Below, in pieces: positions 1 to 5,861 of a stretch of DNA of 5,861 nucleotides. Within the stretch, counting starts at the first letter, position 1. Every line of letters begins with the position of its first letter. The notes beneath the pieces were generated by a model. The model saw nothing but the letters and a program-made list of their open reading frames with translations. It ran no database searches and was not told the origin of the DNA. Both the position numbers and the translations under genes were made by a program. Source of the stretch: Gammaproteobacteria bacterium (lineage in GTDB: Bacteria > Pseudomonadota > Gammaproteobacteria > SZUA-229); assembly GCA_016191795.1 (NCBI GenBank), contig JACPVK010000070.1, forward strand, positions 1 through 5,861. The letters run 5' to 3'.

Positions 1-2
1 AG

Positions 3-158
3 GGACAATTTGCGCATGGGTCAATTGAGATAGCATTTACCCCATTTGCGCTTGATGTACACGGATGTACGAATGCCGCGAGCGCAGGATGCGCAGGAGC
101 GGCGTATTTGCGTTCATTTGCGGTAATCTTTATCTTTTTGGTGAAATATTCAGGCTAA
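3..158 (+). CDS. Possible 3' end of a gene entering from the left edge (uncertain)
   Basis: The third plus-strand frame is open from the window edge to a TAA at 156-158, giving 51 residues ending in a hydrophobic stretch (FAVIFIFLV, then KYSG). If real, it is the C-terminus of a protein whose start lies outside the window. Against this, 51 open codons can occur by chance, the middle of the frame is simply the translation of a GC-rich hairpin (75-103), and no family motif is recognisable. A second frame gives an alternative short tail, RDNLRMGQLR, ending in TAG at 31-33, so the true end of the left-hand gene could be there instead. No function is proposed. Confidence 0.15.
   Translation, partial: GQFAHGSIEIAFTPFALDVHGCTNAASAGCAGAAYLRSFAVIFIFLVKYSG
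75..103. repeat. GC-rich nested inverted repeat (hairpin)
   Basis: Outer arms GCCGC (75-79) and GCGGC (99-103) are exact reverse complements. They enclose inner arms GCGCA (82-86) and TGCGC (90-94) around a 3-base loop GGA. Unpaired GA and AGGA separate the two stems. There is no T-tract on either side, so it does not look like an intrinsic terminator. The layout resembles a dispersed palindromic repeat unit, but family membership cannot be shown from one copy. Confidence 0.5.
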
Positions 159-189
159 GTGGGGTTTGCTGGTTGCAGCAGAATAGCGA

Positions 190-549
190 TTATTTCTTGC
201 GGCGATGACCAAGTCGCCACAACCCGACCAGGCCACTCATGAACAACCAGGCTGCAGCGGGCAGTGGCACGACCTGAATCGATGCACCTGCCTTGCAACA
301 AACAAGCGGGTGTTTATCCAGATTTTCCAGAACCCTTTCAGGCACATTATTATGTGCGGCAGCTACCACCAGACCCTTTGGTAGCTGATCAAAGTCCACC
401 CATGGGTATGCGGAACCGGGTTTATGTATATCCGGCTCAAAGTCATCAACGCCCGCATCTGAAAACATTTTGTCAGGAAATTTGACGTTGGCAGCTAATA
501 CAGAATTGCCAGTAATCAATAACAACAAAGCCAGTATTATCGTTTTCAT
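190..549 (-). CDS. Small secreted protein with VPLPA-type PEP-CTERM sorting signal
   Basis: This is a 119-residue protein predicted to be exported and processed at the membrane by an exosortase. Residues 1-19 form a clear Sec signal peptide: Lys2, a hydrophobic core AllLLLI-like through residue 12, and a cleavage context VLA/AN. The C-terminus has the tripartite sorting signal: the motif VPLPA (94-98), a hydrophobic segment AAWLFMSGLVGLW (about 99-111) and a basic tail HRRKK. The mature region is only about 74 residues, rich in Asp and Pro, with an adjacent Cys pair (84-85) just before the sorting signal. I recognise no other domain, so the function of the exported part is unknown. The ATG at 549 has GGA six bases upstream (ACGGATAAATA before the start), a plausible ribosome site. 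The gene is divergent from the moxR operon, with 188 bases between the starts. The family assignment is strong from the two termini; the role is open. Confidence 0.85.
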   Translation of the reverse strand: MKTIILALLLLITGNSVLAANVKFPDKMFSDAGVDDFEPDIHKPGSAYPWVDFDQLPKGLVVAAAHNNVPERVLENLDKHPLVCCKAGASIQVVPLPAAAWLFMSGLVGLWRLGHRRKK

Positions 550-737
550 TATTTATCCGTAATTACAACTAACGTGGGCAGGCCGTATAATTCTGCGGTC
601 TAAAATAAAATTTATTATCAGTCAGAAAATTGTAAACCTTGCGTGTATACCCGCTATAACCCGAAAGAGTCAGCACATCGACCGTTGATCTGTGAGATGC
701 CATCTATACTCAATCACTCTAAACTGTGGAACCAAAC
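550..737. promoter_or_regulatory. Divergent intergenic region between the VPLPA protein gene and the moxR operon
   Basis: This 188-base gap must carry the promoters for both flanking transcription units. It is AT-rich around 600-640 (runs of A and T) and has two candidate plus-strand -10 boxes: a perfect TATAAT at 586-591 and TATAAC at 655-660. No convincing operator palindrome was seen. The untranslated leader of the operon would be about 70 to 140 bases depending on which -10 is used. Promoters for the minus-strand gene could not be picked out with confidence. Confidence 0.5.
562..591 (+). promoter_or_regulatory. Candidate sigma-70 promoter for the moxR operon
   Basis: The sequence shows a perfect -10 hexamer TATAAT (586-591) and a weak -35 ATTACA (562-567, 4 of 6 matches to TTGACA) separated by 18 bases, pointing toward moxR. 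A competing candidate is TATAAC at 655-660 with TTGTAA at 630-635, but its 19-base spacer is long. The choice between them is a guess from consensus only. Confidence 0.3.
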
Positions 738-1679
738 ATGAATATCAGCAACCAGGCAACCCAGATTCGCGACACACTGCAGCAGGCCGGCAACAGTATT
801 GGCCAGATAATTCTGGGCAAACGCCGCCAGATTGATCTGGCGCTCACCTGTTTGCTCGCGGGTGGTCATTTGTTAATTGAAGACTTGCCAGGGGTCGGCA
901 AGACCACTCTGGCACTCACCCTCGCCCGTACCTTTGGCCTGGATTTTCGGCGCGTACAATTCACCAGTGATCTGTTGCCGGCCGATGTCACCGGCATTTC
1001 GATTTATGATGCCACCAGCCAGCAATTTAAATTTCATCCCGGCCCGATATTCACCCAGGTTTTACTGGCCGATGAAATCAACCGCACCACACCCAAAACC
1101 CAGAGCGCGTTACTGGAAGCCATGGAAGAAAATCAGGTAACCCAGGACGGGATAAGCCGCGCGCTGCCCAAACCTTTTTTTGTAGTGGCCACACAAAATC
1201 CATCCGAACAAATTGGTACGTTTCCGTTGCCGGAATCGCAACTCGATCGTTTTTTAATGCGTATCGAAATCGGTTACCCGGATCAACAGGCTGAACGTGA
1301 ATTACTGCTGGGTCGTGATAGACGCCAGCAGATCGCTCAATTACCGGTCATCATCAACCCGCAAAATTTACTGGCTCTGCAAAAAGCGGTTGAGGAAATA
1401 CATGAATCAAAAGCCCTGCTGGATTATTTGCTGGCATTGATTCGCAGCAGTCGATTATCACCCTGGTTTTCTTCCGGCCTGTCGCCACGTGCCGGCCTGG
1501 CTTTACAAAAATGCGCACGCGCCTGGGCCTTGTTGCATGGACGTGATCATGTATTACCGGAAGATGTGCAACAGGTGATGCCATCGGTAGCGGCCCACCG
1601 TCTACAAATTCACCCTGATCATCAGCAGGATAATATTGATGAACTGGTGCGTCGCCTGATCATGCAGGTACCGGTGTGA
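738..1679 (+). CDS. MoxR-family AAA+ ATPase
   Basis: This 313-residue cytoplasmic ATPase belongs to the MoxR branch of AAA+ proteins, usually about 300-330 residues. The Walker A loop is LPGVGKTT, with the ATP-binding Lys at 55. Walker B is VLLADEIN, with Asp112 and the catalytic Glu113, followed by the MoxR signature TPKTQSALLEAMEE. Sensor 1 lies in VVATQNP (Asn154), and a conserved Arg171 follows in ESQLDRF. The C-terminal part (about 230-310) is the helical lid. MoxR proteins are thought to act as chaperones or remodelling factors with partners encoded in the same operon, here a DUF58 protein and a TgpA-like transglutaminase. I chose ATG 738 because GTGGA lies 7-11 bases upstream; an in-frame GTG at 726 would add four residues but has no ribosome site. 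It is the first gene of the operon, and its TGA overlaps the next GTG start by 4 bases (GTGA). All key motifs are intact. Confidence 0.93.
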   Translation: MNISNQATQIRDTLQQAGNSIGQIILGKRRQIDLALTCLLAGGHLLIEDLPGVGKTTLALTLARTFGLDFRRVQFTSDLLPADVTGISIYDATSQQFKFHPGPIFTQVLLADEINRTTPKTQSALLEAMEENQVTQDGISRALPKPFFVVATQNPSEQIGTFPLPESQLDRFLMRIEIGYPDQQAERELLLGRDRRQQIAQLPVIINPQNLLALQKAVEEIHESKALLDYLLALIRSSRLSPWFSSGLSPRAGLALQKCARAWALLHGRDHVLPEDVQQVMPSVAAHRLQIHPDHQQDNIDELVRRLIMQVPV

Positions 1680-2659
1680 CAACCCAACTGCCACTGCTTC
1701 CCGGCTTTATGGCGCGTGGTATCGAACGCTGGGCAGCACAGCGCTTGCCAAAAAATACGGATAAAATCTGCCTGGATCGGCGTCGTATTTATATTTTGCC
1801 AACACGTAATGGCATGATTTTCAGCCTGGTGTTACTGGTGATACTGGCAGGCGCCATTAATTATCAAAACAGCATGGGTTATTTATTAACGTTTCTCACC
1901 CTGGCCATTATGTTGTTAGCCATGATAGCCACGCATCAAAACCTTAATCGCCTATGTATTACCGCCGTTAATGCACAATCCGTGTTTAATGGACAGGCGG
2001 CGAAATTCTCGCTGACGCTGAGTCGTGTTACCCAACGTGACTATATTAATATTAGCTTTCAATGCCCGGAACAAACCCGCGTAGCGGCGCATTTACCTGC
2101 AACACAAAACAACACACATATTGATTTACCGGTGATGACAACTCAACGTGGTTATTGCGCCCTGCCTCGCATACGCGTATTCACGGAATTTCCGCTGGGT
2201 TTATTTCATGCCTGGTCGTGGATAGAGCTGCAGGGACGTTGTCTGGTTTATCCTGCACCCGCCGAACATCCGCCTGAATTTGACAGACGTGGTCAGCAAT
2301 CCGGAAAACATGCCAGTGAACTCAGCGGCGAAGATGAATTCGCCGGCATCCGCACTTATCAAACCGGCGATTCACCCAAACGCATGGCATGGAAATCGAT
2401 TGCTCGCAGTGGAACCTGGCAAACCAAAACTTTTCACGCCGATAGTGATGAAGAAATCTGGCTGAGCTGGCAACAATTGTCAGACACGTTGGGAATTGAA
2501 CAACGATTATCTATTCTTTGTCGCTGGATTCTGGATGCGCATCGACACGGGAGTAAATACGGGATGGACATTCCCGGCACTCGCATCGAACCCGGTATTG
2601 GCCAGCTGCATCAACAACAATGTTTAAGAGCGCTGGCACTCTTTGGGTTCAGCAGATGA
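1676..2659 (+). CDS. DUF58 domain membrane protein, partner of MoxR
   Basis: This 327-residue protein has the layout of the DUF58 family found beside moxR genes. A short basic N-terminus is followed by two closely spaced membrane helices (about 47-63 and 67-86). Next comes a beta-rich region with the family-typical turn EFPLGLFHAWSW (171-182), then the DUF58 core EFAGIRTYQTGD (221-232), PKRMAWKSIARSG (234-246) and KTF (251-253). That core is the conserved 'R-Y-x-x-GD-x-x-R-x-x-W-K-x-x-A' block. The biochemical activity is unknown; co-occurrence suggests it works with the ATPase and the downstream transglutaminase at the inner membrane. The GTG start is supported by AGGT at 1666-1669, six bases upstream, and by the 4-base overlap with moxR. 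An internal ATG at 1709 is possible but lacks that coupling. The stop overlaps the next ATG (ATGA). Compared with some relatives the C-terminal half is short, with no full von Willebrand A domain evident. Confidence 0.9.
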   Translation: MTTQLPLLPGFMARGIERWAAQRLPKNTDKICLDRRRIYILPTRNGMIFSLVLLVILAGAINYQNSMGYLLTFLTLAIMLLAMIATHQNLNRLCITAVNAQSVFNGQAAKFSLTLSRVTQRDYINISFQCPEQTRVAAHLPATQNNTHIDLPVMTTQRGYCALPRIRVFTEFPLGLFHAWSWIELQGRCLVYPAPAEHPPEFDRRGQQSGKHASELSGEDEFAGIRTYQTGDSPKRMAWKSIARSGTWQTKTFHADSDEEIWLSWQQLSDTLGIEQRLSILCRWILDAHRHGSKYGMDIPGTRIEPGIGQLHQQQCLRALALFGFSR

Positions 2660-4632
2660 ATCAGCGACTCTCCAGCATAAGCCGCGACCCAGCCTTCTGG
2701 GTCATACTGCCGCTGACACTGGTCATACTGCCACATCTGCCACGGTTACCATTGTGGATGCCGATACTGATGCTGCTGTTATTTGCAGTGCGCCTGGGCG
2801 CGATATCAGAACCGCGACTCATACTACATAAATTCTGGCTGTTCGTAATCGCCGTGCTGGTTTCAATCGGCACCATCATGCATTACGGCACCATATTCGG
2901 GAAAGCAGCAGGCACCGCACTGTTAATTTGCCTGCTCGCCATCAAATTACTGGAAAGCCGCTCAACACGTGATTACATGCTACTTATCGCGCTGAGTTTT
3001 TTTATCATCGTTACCAATTTTTTGTTCACCCAGAATATTCCCACCGCTGTTTATATGCTGTGCACGGTAGTGGTACTGGTTATGAGTTTAATAACGCTTC
3101 ATCAGGGTGATGCTGCACTCGATTTGCGCTGGCGTTTACAAGCCGCAGTAAAACTGGTTGCGTTATCCATACCATTGATGCTGGTGATGTTTGTTTTATT
3201 TCCACGCATCTCTGGTCCGTTATGGCATATGCCGGATGATGCAGGCAGTGGCCGCACCGGACTGGGCGAGACTATGTCACCCGGTGATATAGCGCAATTA
3301 ATTCAATCCAATGAGGTGGCCTTCCGTGTTGAATTTACCGATAACAAACCTTCACAGGATCAACTCTACTGGCGCGCGCTGGTATTATGGTATTTCGATG
3401 GCCGCACCTGGGAACAGGGCAAACAAAATGAAAATCCTCGGCCAACACTGGAAGGCCACGGTCAACCCGTGGATTACACCATCACGCTGGAACCCCACGA
3501 AAAAAACTGGCTGTTTGCTCTGGATATGCCTGAACAGGCACCGCCTGGCGTACATTACAACAACAATTTTTTGTTACGTTCCAGAGAACCCATCAACACG
3601 TTATATCGTTACAGCCTGAAATCATTTCTCAACTACCGAATTGAATACCAGCTATCACGCTGGGAAAAAAGTGCTGGCCTTAAAATACCGCCAGACAGCA
3701 ATCCCCGCAGCGTGCAGCTGGGTCAACAATGGCGTACACAATTCAATCATGACGAAGCCATTGTTAATCATGCCCTGCAACAATTTAATCAGCAGGATTA
3801 TGTTTACACTTTGCAACCACCGCCCACACCAGGCGCCCATCCGGTAGATGCATTCCTGTTCAACACCCGCCGCGGATTTTGTGAACACTATGCCGGCAGT
3901 TTCACATTATTAATGCGTGCTGCAGGCATACCGGCACGAGTGGTACTTGGGTATCAGGGCGGCATGATTAATCCCGTTAACCAGGTATTATCGGTGCGCC
4001 AGAGTGATGCGCATGCCTGGGCCGAAGTATGGTTACCGGAACGCGGCTGGGTGCGTGTCGATCCAACGGCGGCCATTGCACCACAACGCGTTGAACGTAA
4101 TCTTGATTCTGCTCTGGCGGCGGATGAGATTCGACCGCTGTACATGCAACTCGACAACAGTGTTTTAAAACACCTGCGCTTCTACTGGGATGCCGTTGAT
4201 AATCGGTGGAAACAATGGGTGATTGGTTACGGACCCAAACTGCAACAGCAGTTAATGCGAGCGCTGTTCAATCGCGAAATACATTACAGTGAATTGACAT
4301 TTATGCTGATGGCTGCCGTGGGGTTTGTAGCCCTGATGATTGCCTGGCTGTCATTTAAATCGCGTGCGCCGAAAGAAACAGACCCGGTACAAAAACTTTA
4401 TTTACAATTTTGTGACCGTCTGGCCAAACGTGGTGTAGCACGGAACATCAGTGAGGGTCCGGTAGATTTTGCCAGCCGCGCCGCGCAGCTTTATCCGTCG
4501 CAACAGCACGCCATTGATCTGATCACAAAAATTTATATTAACAGCCGTTACCGCTCGCGCACTTCGACGGATCAAACAGAAAAAATGCAATCATTAATCC
4601 GCAATCTGAATTATTCACCTGATAAATCCTGA
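2656..4632 (+). CDS. tgpA: TgpA-type inner-membrane transglutaminase-like protein
   Basis: This 658-residue protein has the full TgpA architecture. Residues 1-182 form the DUF3488 membrane region with about six or seven hydrophobic helices, ending in the family motif LFPRISGPLW (181-190). A periplasmic part follows, containing LYWRALVLWYFDGRTW (237-252) and the transglutaminase core. The Cys-His-Asp triad is visible: Cys409 in RRGFCEHYAG, His453 in SDAHAWAEVW and Asp469 in WVRVDPT. One more membrane helix lies at about 547-568, followed by a cytoplasmic DUF4129-like tail. The Pseudomonas aeruginosa relative TgpA is known as an essential periplasmic transglutaminase; its physiological substrate is not settled, so a role in envelope protein or peptide modification is inference. 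ATG 2656 overlaps the upstream TGA as ATGA, which supports translational coupling. An in-frame ATG at 2620 would add 12 residues but has no ribosome site. It is the last gene of the operon, closed by the terminator at 4660-4692. Confidence 0.92.
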   Translation: MNQRLSSISRDPAFWVILPLTLVILPHLPRLPLWMPILMLLLFAVRLGAISEPRLILHKFWLFVIAVLVSIGTIMHYGTIFGKAAGTALLICLLAIKLLESRSTRDYMLLIALSFFIIVTNFLFTQNIPTAVYMLCTVVVLVMSLITLHQGDAALDLRWRLQAAVKLVALSIPLMLVMFVLFPRISGPLWHMPDDAGSGRTGLGETMSPGDIAQLIQSNEVAFRVEFTDNKPSQDQLYWRALVLWYFDGRTWEQGKQNENPRPTLEGHGQPVDYTITLEPHEKNWLFALDMPEQAPPGVHYNNNFLLRSREPINTLYRYSLKSFLNYRIEYQLSRWEKSAGLKIPPDSNPRSVQLGQQWRTQFNHDEAIVNHALQQFNQQDYVYTLQPPPTPGAHPVDAFLFNTRRGFCEHYAGSFTLLMRAAGIPARVVLGYQGGMINPVNQVLSVRQSDAHAWAEVWLPERGWVRVDPTAAIAPQRVERNLDSALAADEIRPLYMQLDNSVLKHLRFYWDAVDNRWKQWVIGYGPKLQQQLMRALFNREIHYSELTFMLMAAVGFVALMIAWLSFKSRAPKETDPVQKLYLQFCDRLAKRGVARNISEGPVDFASRAAQLYPSQQHAIDLITKIYINSRYRSRTSTDQTEKMQSLIRNLNYSPDKS

Positions 4633-4659
4633 TAACGAGTATCCAAAAAACACCGGAAC

Positions 4660-4692
4660 AAAAAAAGGCGGGACTGTGCCCGCCTTTTTTTC
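4660..4692. terminator. Bidirectional intrinsic terminator between convergent genes
   Basis: The sequence is seven A, then GGCGGG (4667-4672), loop ACTGTG, CCCGCC (4679-4684), then eight T (4685-4692). The six GC pairs extend through A-T pairing of the flanking tracts. A T-tract follows the stem in either reading direction, so it can end both the moxR-DUF58-tgpA transcript and the convergent SCP2-like gene. It lies 27 bases after the tgpA stop and 17 bases from the other gene's stop. Confidence 0.92.
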
Positions 4693-4709
4693 AGATCAGC
4701 TACACGCAC

Positions 4710-5111
4710 TCAGTGAGTGGCTTTCTCCATCAGGGCGAAACATTTCACGAATGCATTGGCAAGATGCGCATTCTTGATCATCGCTGCGTAGTCACCCTTT
4801 TTAAATTTCAGCTTGCGTGAGGTATAGGCCAGGCCCAGCTTCATCAGACCGGGCGGCTTTTCCAGCAGCTTCTTCCATTCAGTGGCTTCTGCACGCAAAT
4901 CCCAAATCACTTTTTCGCCATTTGGGGGGCCCGCCGTCACGACATGGCCATTGGCAATGGTGAGCACGCAGCGCGGCTCTTCTTCTTCATCCAGACCAAA
5001 TGCCACGACCGAGCTAAACCCGATACCTGCCAGCTCATCGGCTATGCCTTGCGGGCCATTCCATATATCCTGGTAACGCCTGGCCCAGTCTTTTGTAAAC
5101 AATTCCGACAT
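4710..5111 (-). CDS. SCP2-like sterol-carrier domain protein
   Basis: This 133-residue soluble protein looks like a stand-alone SCP2 (sterol carrier) domain, a fold that binds lipids or other hydrophobic ligands. The visible pattern is an N-terminal helix SELFTKDWARRYQDIWN, a strand pair in VVAFGLDEEEEPRCVLTI and GHVVTAG, the strand VIWDLRAEATEWKKLL (68-83), and the family-typical end AYTSRKLKFKKGDYAAMI (95-112), which matches the 'G-x-x-K-x-x-G-D' region of SCP2 proteins. A C-terminal helix follows. There is no signal peptide or membrane segment, so it is probably cytoplasmic. The actual ligand is unknown; some bacterial SCP2 proteins are tied to ubiquinone or lipid metabolism, but nothing here points to one. 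I start it at ATG 5111 because GGAG lies eight bases upstream. The frame extends to a TTG at 5186, but that start has no ribosome site. The gene is convergent with tgpA and shares its terminator. It appears monocistronic. Confidence 0.75.
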   Translation of the reverse strand: MSELFTKDWARRYQDIWNGPQGIADELAGIGFSSVVAFGLDEEEEPRCVLTIANGHVVTAGPPNGEKVIWDLRAEATEWKKLLEKPPGLMKLGLAYTSRKLKFKKGDYAAMIKNAHLANAFVKCFALMEKATH

Positions 5112-5201
5112 CTCACAGTCTCCAGCCGCTAAGGCTCTTTTGCACGCATCAGTATTTTGGAGGTGAAAATTATCAGAAATCGGCAATGATTTCTATGGAA
5201 C

Positions 5202-5218
5202 CTACCCATGGTGGGTAG
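5202..5218. repeat. Perfect 7-bp inverted repeat upstream of the SCP2-like gene
   Basis: CTACCCA (5202-5208) and TGGGTAG (5212-5218) are exact reverse complements around TGG. The element lies 91 bases upstream of the preferred start at 5111, a reasonable place for a regulator-binding site. There is no T-tract beside it, so a terminator is less likely. No regulator can be named from the sequence. Confidence 0.4.
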
Positions 5219-5253
5219 CTTTTAAACCTTAAAGCCCTCAAGACTGCGCTGCA

Positions 5254-5695
5254 TCAACCTCGAAGGGAGCGGCTGGTGACATCAAATGGGTGGCTGATGG
5301 GTGTGCCAATCCACAATAGCCGGGCCAAAAACACAGGCCAGCGCAACATGCCAGCCACTTTTTAACCAGCCTCTGCCGATTTAGCCTCGAAAAACAGATG
5401 ACTCAGAGTCACCCTGTCAGGACCCCCATGCCAGACCAACAAACCGCCTAAGCCTGCGACCCGAGCCAGCGTGCCCCGGTCATAACCACCCAGGCTCAGG
5501 ATCAGCGCCAGTGCCGTCAACGTCTATTATCGAATTGGTAGAAACGAAACCCCGGCCCCAGGTGGTTTCACAGGAGACATCGAACAATAACCGGCCTGGA
5601 TGGCACAGCATATCAATACATCCTGCAGCGCCACATCTTTAATCCACGGCGGTTCGTTCCATTTTTTCCAGTGCTTCCGACAAGATTGCCAGGTC
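5254..5695 (-). pseudogene. Possible remnant of a minus-strand gene, broken by frameshifts and stops
   Basis: Three short minus-strand frames read like protein. At 5695-5639 there are 18 residues (DLAILSEALEKMERTAVD) between a TGA and a TAA. At 5520-5362 there are 52 residues beginning LTALALILSLGGYDRG and ending LFFEAKSAEAG. In the same frame just past that TAA, 5349-5254 gives 31 residues beginning MLRWPVFLARLLWIG. None has a clear ribosome site, and the segments sit in more than one frame. This would fit a decayed gene, but short open frames with plausible composition also arise by chance, and I recognise no family. It is kept as a low-confidence call so that the region gets a frameshift-tolerant comparison. 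Confidence 0.2.
5399..5411. repeat. 13-bp palindrome TGACTC-A-GAGTCA
   Basis: Six-base arms (5399-5404 and 5406-5411) are exact reverse complements around a single A. It sits inside the gene-free stretch with no gene start nearby, so an operator role is not supported. It may be a chance palindrome or a remnant of a control site. Confidence 0.3.
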
Positions 5696-5833
5696 TCACC
5701 ATCCCGTTATTCGTCCCGGTTTGCAGATAGAGAAAAATCACTTCCACTACCCATAGCAACGTTATCAGGCTGGCAATATAGTGCGCAGCATTAGGGAAGC
5801 ATCTGATTAAGTCAGACAATACAATTTCTTTCG

Positions 5834-5861
5834 TCATTCCCGAATGCTTTTGTCGGGAATC
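5834..5861. repeat. Dispersed hairpin repeat of the GTCATTCCCG / CGGGAATC type, cut by the window edge
   Basis: ATTCCCGA (5836-5843) and TCGGGAAT (5853-5860) are exact 8-base reverse complements around a 9-base loop ATGCTTTTG. Sequences of the form GTCATTCCCG...CGGGAATCC are a common class of short intergenic palindromic repeat in many Proteobacteria, usually present in many copies per genome. The copy reaches the last base of the window, so its right end cannot be seen. Copy number and mobility cannot be judged here. Confidence 0.65.

Larger units (their letters stand above)
5219..5835. other. Stretch with no intact gene; possible decayed coding DNA
   Basis: No frame here is long enough, with a credible ribosome site and recognisable motifs, to call as an intact gene. 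The longest are a plus-strand frame of 64 residues (5600-5794) and a minus-strand frame of 74 residues (5613-5837), which overlap each other; neither looks convincing. The minus strand has a run of short frames with protein-like composition, each ended by a stop or shifted relative to the next (see the pseudogene entry). Small repeats are also present: ATGGGTG twice (5286-5292, 5297-5303) and a 13-base palindrome at 5399-5411. No tRNA or rRNA was recognised. Confidence 0.5.

Noticed and set aside
167..180. TGCTG-GTTG-CAGCA hairpin as terminator of the VPLPA gene
   Set aside because: The stem is only five pairs and no T-tract follows it in the minus-strand direction.
264..485. Plus-strand open frame opposite the VPLPA gene
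   Set aside because: It is antisense to a gene with clear signal peptide and sorting motifs, and its own product has no recognisable feature.
726..737. GTG at 726 as the moxR start
   Set aside because: It has no ribosome site upstream, whereas ATG 738 has GTGGA at a usable distance; it would add only MEPN.
2620..2655. ATG at 2620 as the tgpA start
   Set aside because: It would overlap the DUF58 gene by 40 bases with no ribosome site; ATG 2656 forms the ATGA overlap expected for coupled genes.
4954..5000. CRISPR or tandem-repeat signal around the TTCTTCTTCATC stretch
   Set aside because: It is the coding run for consecutive Glu residues (DEEEEP) in the SCP2-like gene, not a repeat array.
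5112..5186. Longer form of the SCP2-like protein starting at TTG 5186
   Set aside because: The extra 25 residues do not resemble the domain, the start has no ribosome site, and ATG 5111 has GGAG eight bases upstream.
5613..5837. 74-residue minus-strand frame with a hydrophobic stretch
   Set aside because: Its start lies within the palindromic repeat, it has no convincing ribosome site, its second half has low-quality composition, and no family is recognised.

Overview
The window looks like chromosomal DNA from a gammaproteobacterium of moderate GC content. The evidence is the tight moxR / DUF58 / tgpA-type gene order, which is typical of Pseudomonas-like and related marine Gammaproteobacteria, plus a small exported protein with a VPLPA-type PEP-CTERM tail. 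That tail implies the genome also encodes an exosortase, which is not in this window. The species cannot be fixed from the sequence.

Layout. Positions 1-189 hold no secure gene: there is a frame open to the left edge (3-158), a GC-rich nested hairpin, and four copies of the heptamer ATTTGCG. Minus-strand 190-549 encodes a 119-residue secreted protein with a signal peptide and a C-terminal VPLPA sorting signal. The 550-737 gap is the divergent control region between it and a three-gene plus-strand operon. The operon encodes a MoxR-type AAA+ ATPase (738-1679), a membrane-anchored DUF58 protein (1676-2659) and a TgpA-type membrane transglutaminase (2656-4632). Each junction overlaps by 4 bases (GTGA, then ATGA), so the three are almost certainly cotranscribed and translationally coupled. 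A symmetric A-tract/hairpin/T-tract terminator (4660-4692) lies between tgpA and a convergent minus-strand gene (4710-5111) for an SCP2-like sterol-carrier domain protein. From 5112 to the right edge no intact gene is convincing. This stretch has several short inverted repeats, a patchwork of short minus-strand frames that may be a decayed gene, and at the very end a copy of the GTCATTCCCG...CGGGAATC dispersed hairpin repeat.

How it fits together. In this family of operons the MoxR ATPase is thought to act as a chaperone or remodelling factor working with the DUF58 protein, while the TgpA protein places a transglutaminase-like catalytic domain in the periplasm. The operon therefore probably acts in envelope or periplasmic protein maturation. 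The divergently placed exosortase substrate is also an envelope protein, but a functional link is only speculation from position. I found no clear sign of a new multi-gene system. The items most worth checking are the very small VPLPA protein, the structured left edge, and the apparently decayed right-hand 650 bases.
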